From Pseudomonas sp. 7P_10.2_Bac1 (GTDB lineage: Bacteria; Pseudomonadota; Gammaproteobacteria; Pseudomonadales; Pseudomonadaceae), in contig NZ_JANLNV010000075.1 of the NCBI RefSeq assembly GCF_025465935.1, forward strand, positions 38,683 through 102,682: DNA of 64,000 nt, written 5' to 3'. Below the pieces are notes generated by a model. That model did not search any database. It saw only the letters and a list, made by a program, of their open reading frames with translations, and was not told the DNA's origin. The translations under genes and the position numbers were made by a program. How positions within the stretch are numbered: position 1 is the first letter of the stretch; each line of letters opens with the position of its first letter. This document shows positions 63,959 through 64,000 of this stretch, piece by piece.

Positions 63959-64000
63959 TCGCCCCACTTCCGGCGCAGTCGAAACGGAAAACTCTTTGAG

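Overview
The window looks like a chromosomal segment of a Pseudomonas of the fluorescens lineage. The evidence is gene order and protein sequence shared with known Pseudomonas loci (ctpL-gcbA-DUF2333-nudix-SUI1-speA; the pprA/fppA/pprB/tad/flp pilus locus; bauR-bauA-bauC), GC-rich codon use, and two families of intergenic REP palindromes typical of fluorescent pseudomonads. There is no phage, transposase, tRNA or CRISPR array. A stable-RNA type promoter lies at the extreme right end and suggests that an rRNA or tRNA operon begins just outside.

Layout. 1-8.3 kb: the start of a chemoreceptor gene (CtpL-like), the diguanylate cyclase GcbA, a DUF2333 protein, a Nudix hydrolase, an SUI1/YciH-like factor, biosynthetic arginine decarboxylase SpeA and a MATE exporter. 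8.4-16.2 kb: a bacterial alpha-2-macroglobulin lipoprotein and its usual partner PbpC, with a small inverted membrane-protein gene between them. 16.4-19.6 kb: a Gly/Asn-repeat lipoprotein and a TpsB/FhaC-type outer-membrane transporter that has no ordinary TpsA. 19.6-35.1 kb: a complete Tad/Flp pilus locus with two Flp pilins, an orphan receiver protein, rcpC-rcpA-tadZ-tadA-tadB-tadC-tadD, a DUF3613 protein, PprB, prepilin peptidase FppA, TadE, sensor kinase PprA and TadG. 35.2-43.4 kb: two DUF4136 lipoproteins, tRNA methyltransferase CmoM, a MazG-like hydrolase, a fatty-acyl module (MaoC, high-molecular-weight FabG, thiolase), a bile-acid:sodium-symporter-type transporter and an AraC regulator. 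43.6-48.3 kb: a RIO1-like kinase and a sulfide/persulfide module (persulfide dioxygenase, BigR, a DUF442-SQR fusion, TSUP exporter). 48.3-52 kb: a copper module (CueR, CopA, CopZ) with two CueR-type operators. 52-58.7 kb: Bcr/CflA exporter, zinc-type alcohol dehydrogenase with a divergent LysR gene, adenine deaminase, Ca2+/H+ antiporter and an SDR. 59.2-63.9 kb: an IMPACT/YigZ protein and bauR-bauA-bauC for beta-alanine/omega-amino-acid catabolism.

How the parts work together. The Tad locus is a self-contained assembly and regulation unit. PprA and PprB form the two-component pair, FppA matures the Flp pilins, TadA/B/C drive assembly, and RcpA with RcpC and TadD forms the outer-membrane channel. 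The adjacent TpsB and repeat lipoprotein may supply another surface adhesin. The sulfide module oxidises sulfide to persulfide (SQR), oxidises persulfide (dioxygenase) and exports the product (TSUP) under a thiol-sensing repressor. The copper module is a sensor, pump and chaperone set.

The main points for a second look are the TpsB/repeat-lipoprotein pair without a TpsA, the orphan receiver tied to the flp operon, a TadZ with no recognisable P-loop, the composition break inside tadG, the DUF442-SQR fusion, interlocked start and stop codons in the ppr/tad block, and a pair of 39-bp direct repeats each carrying a perfect DnaA box at 58.9-59.2 kb.
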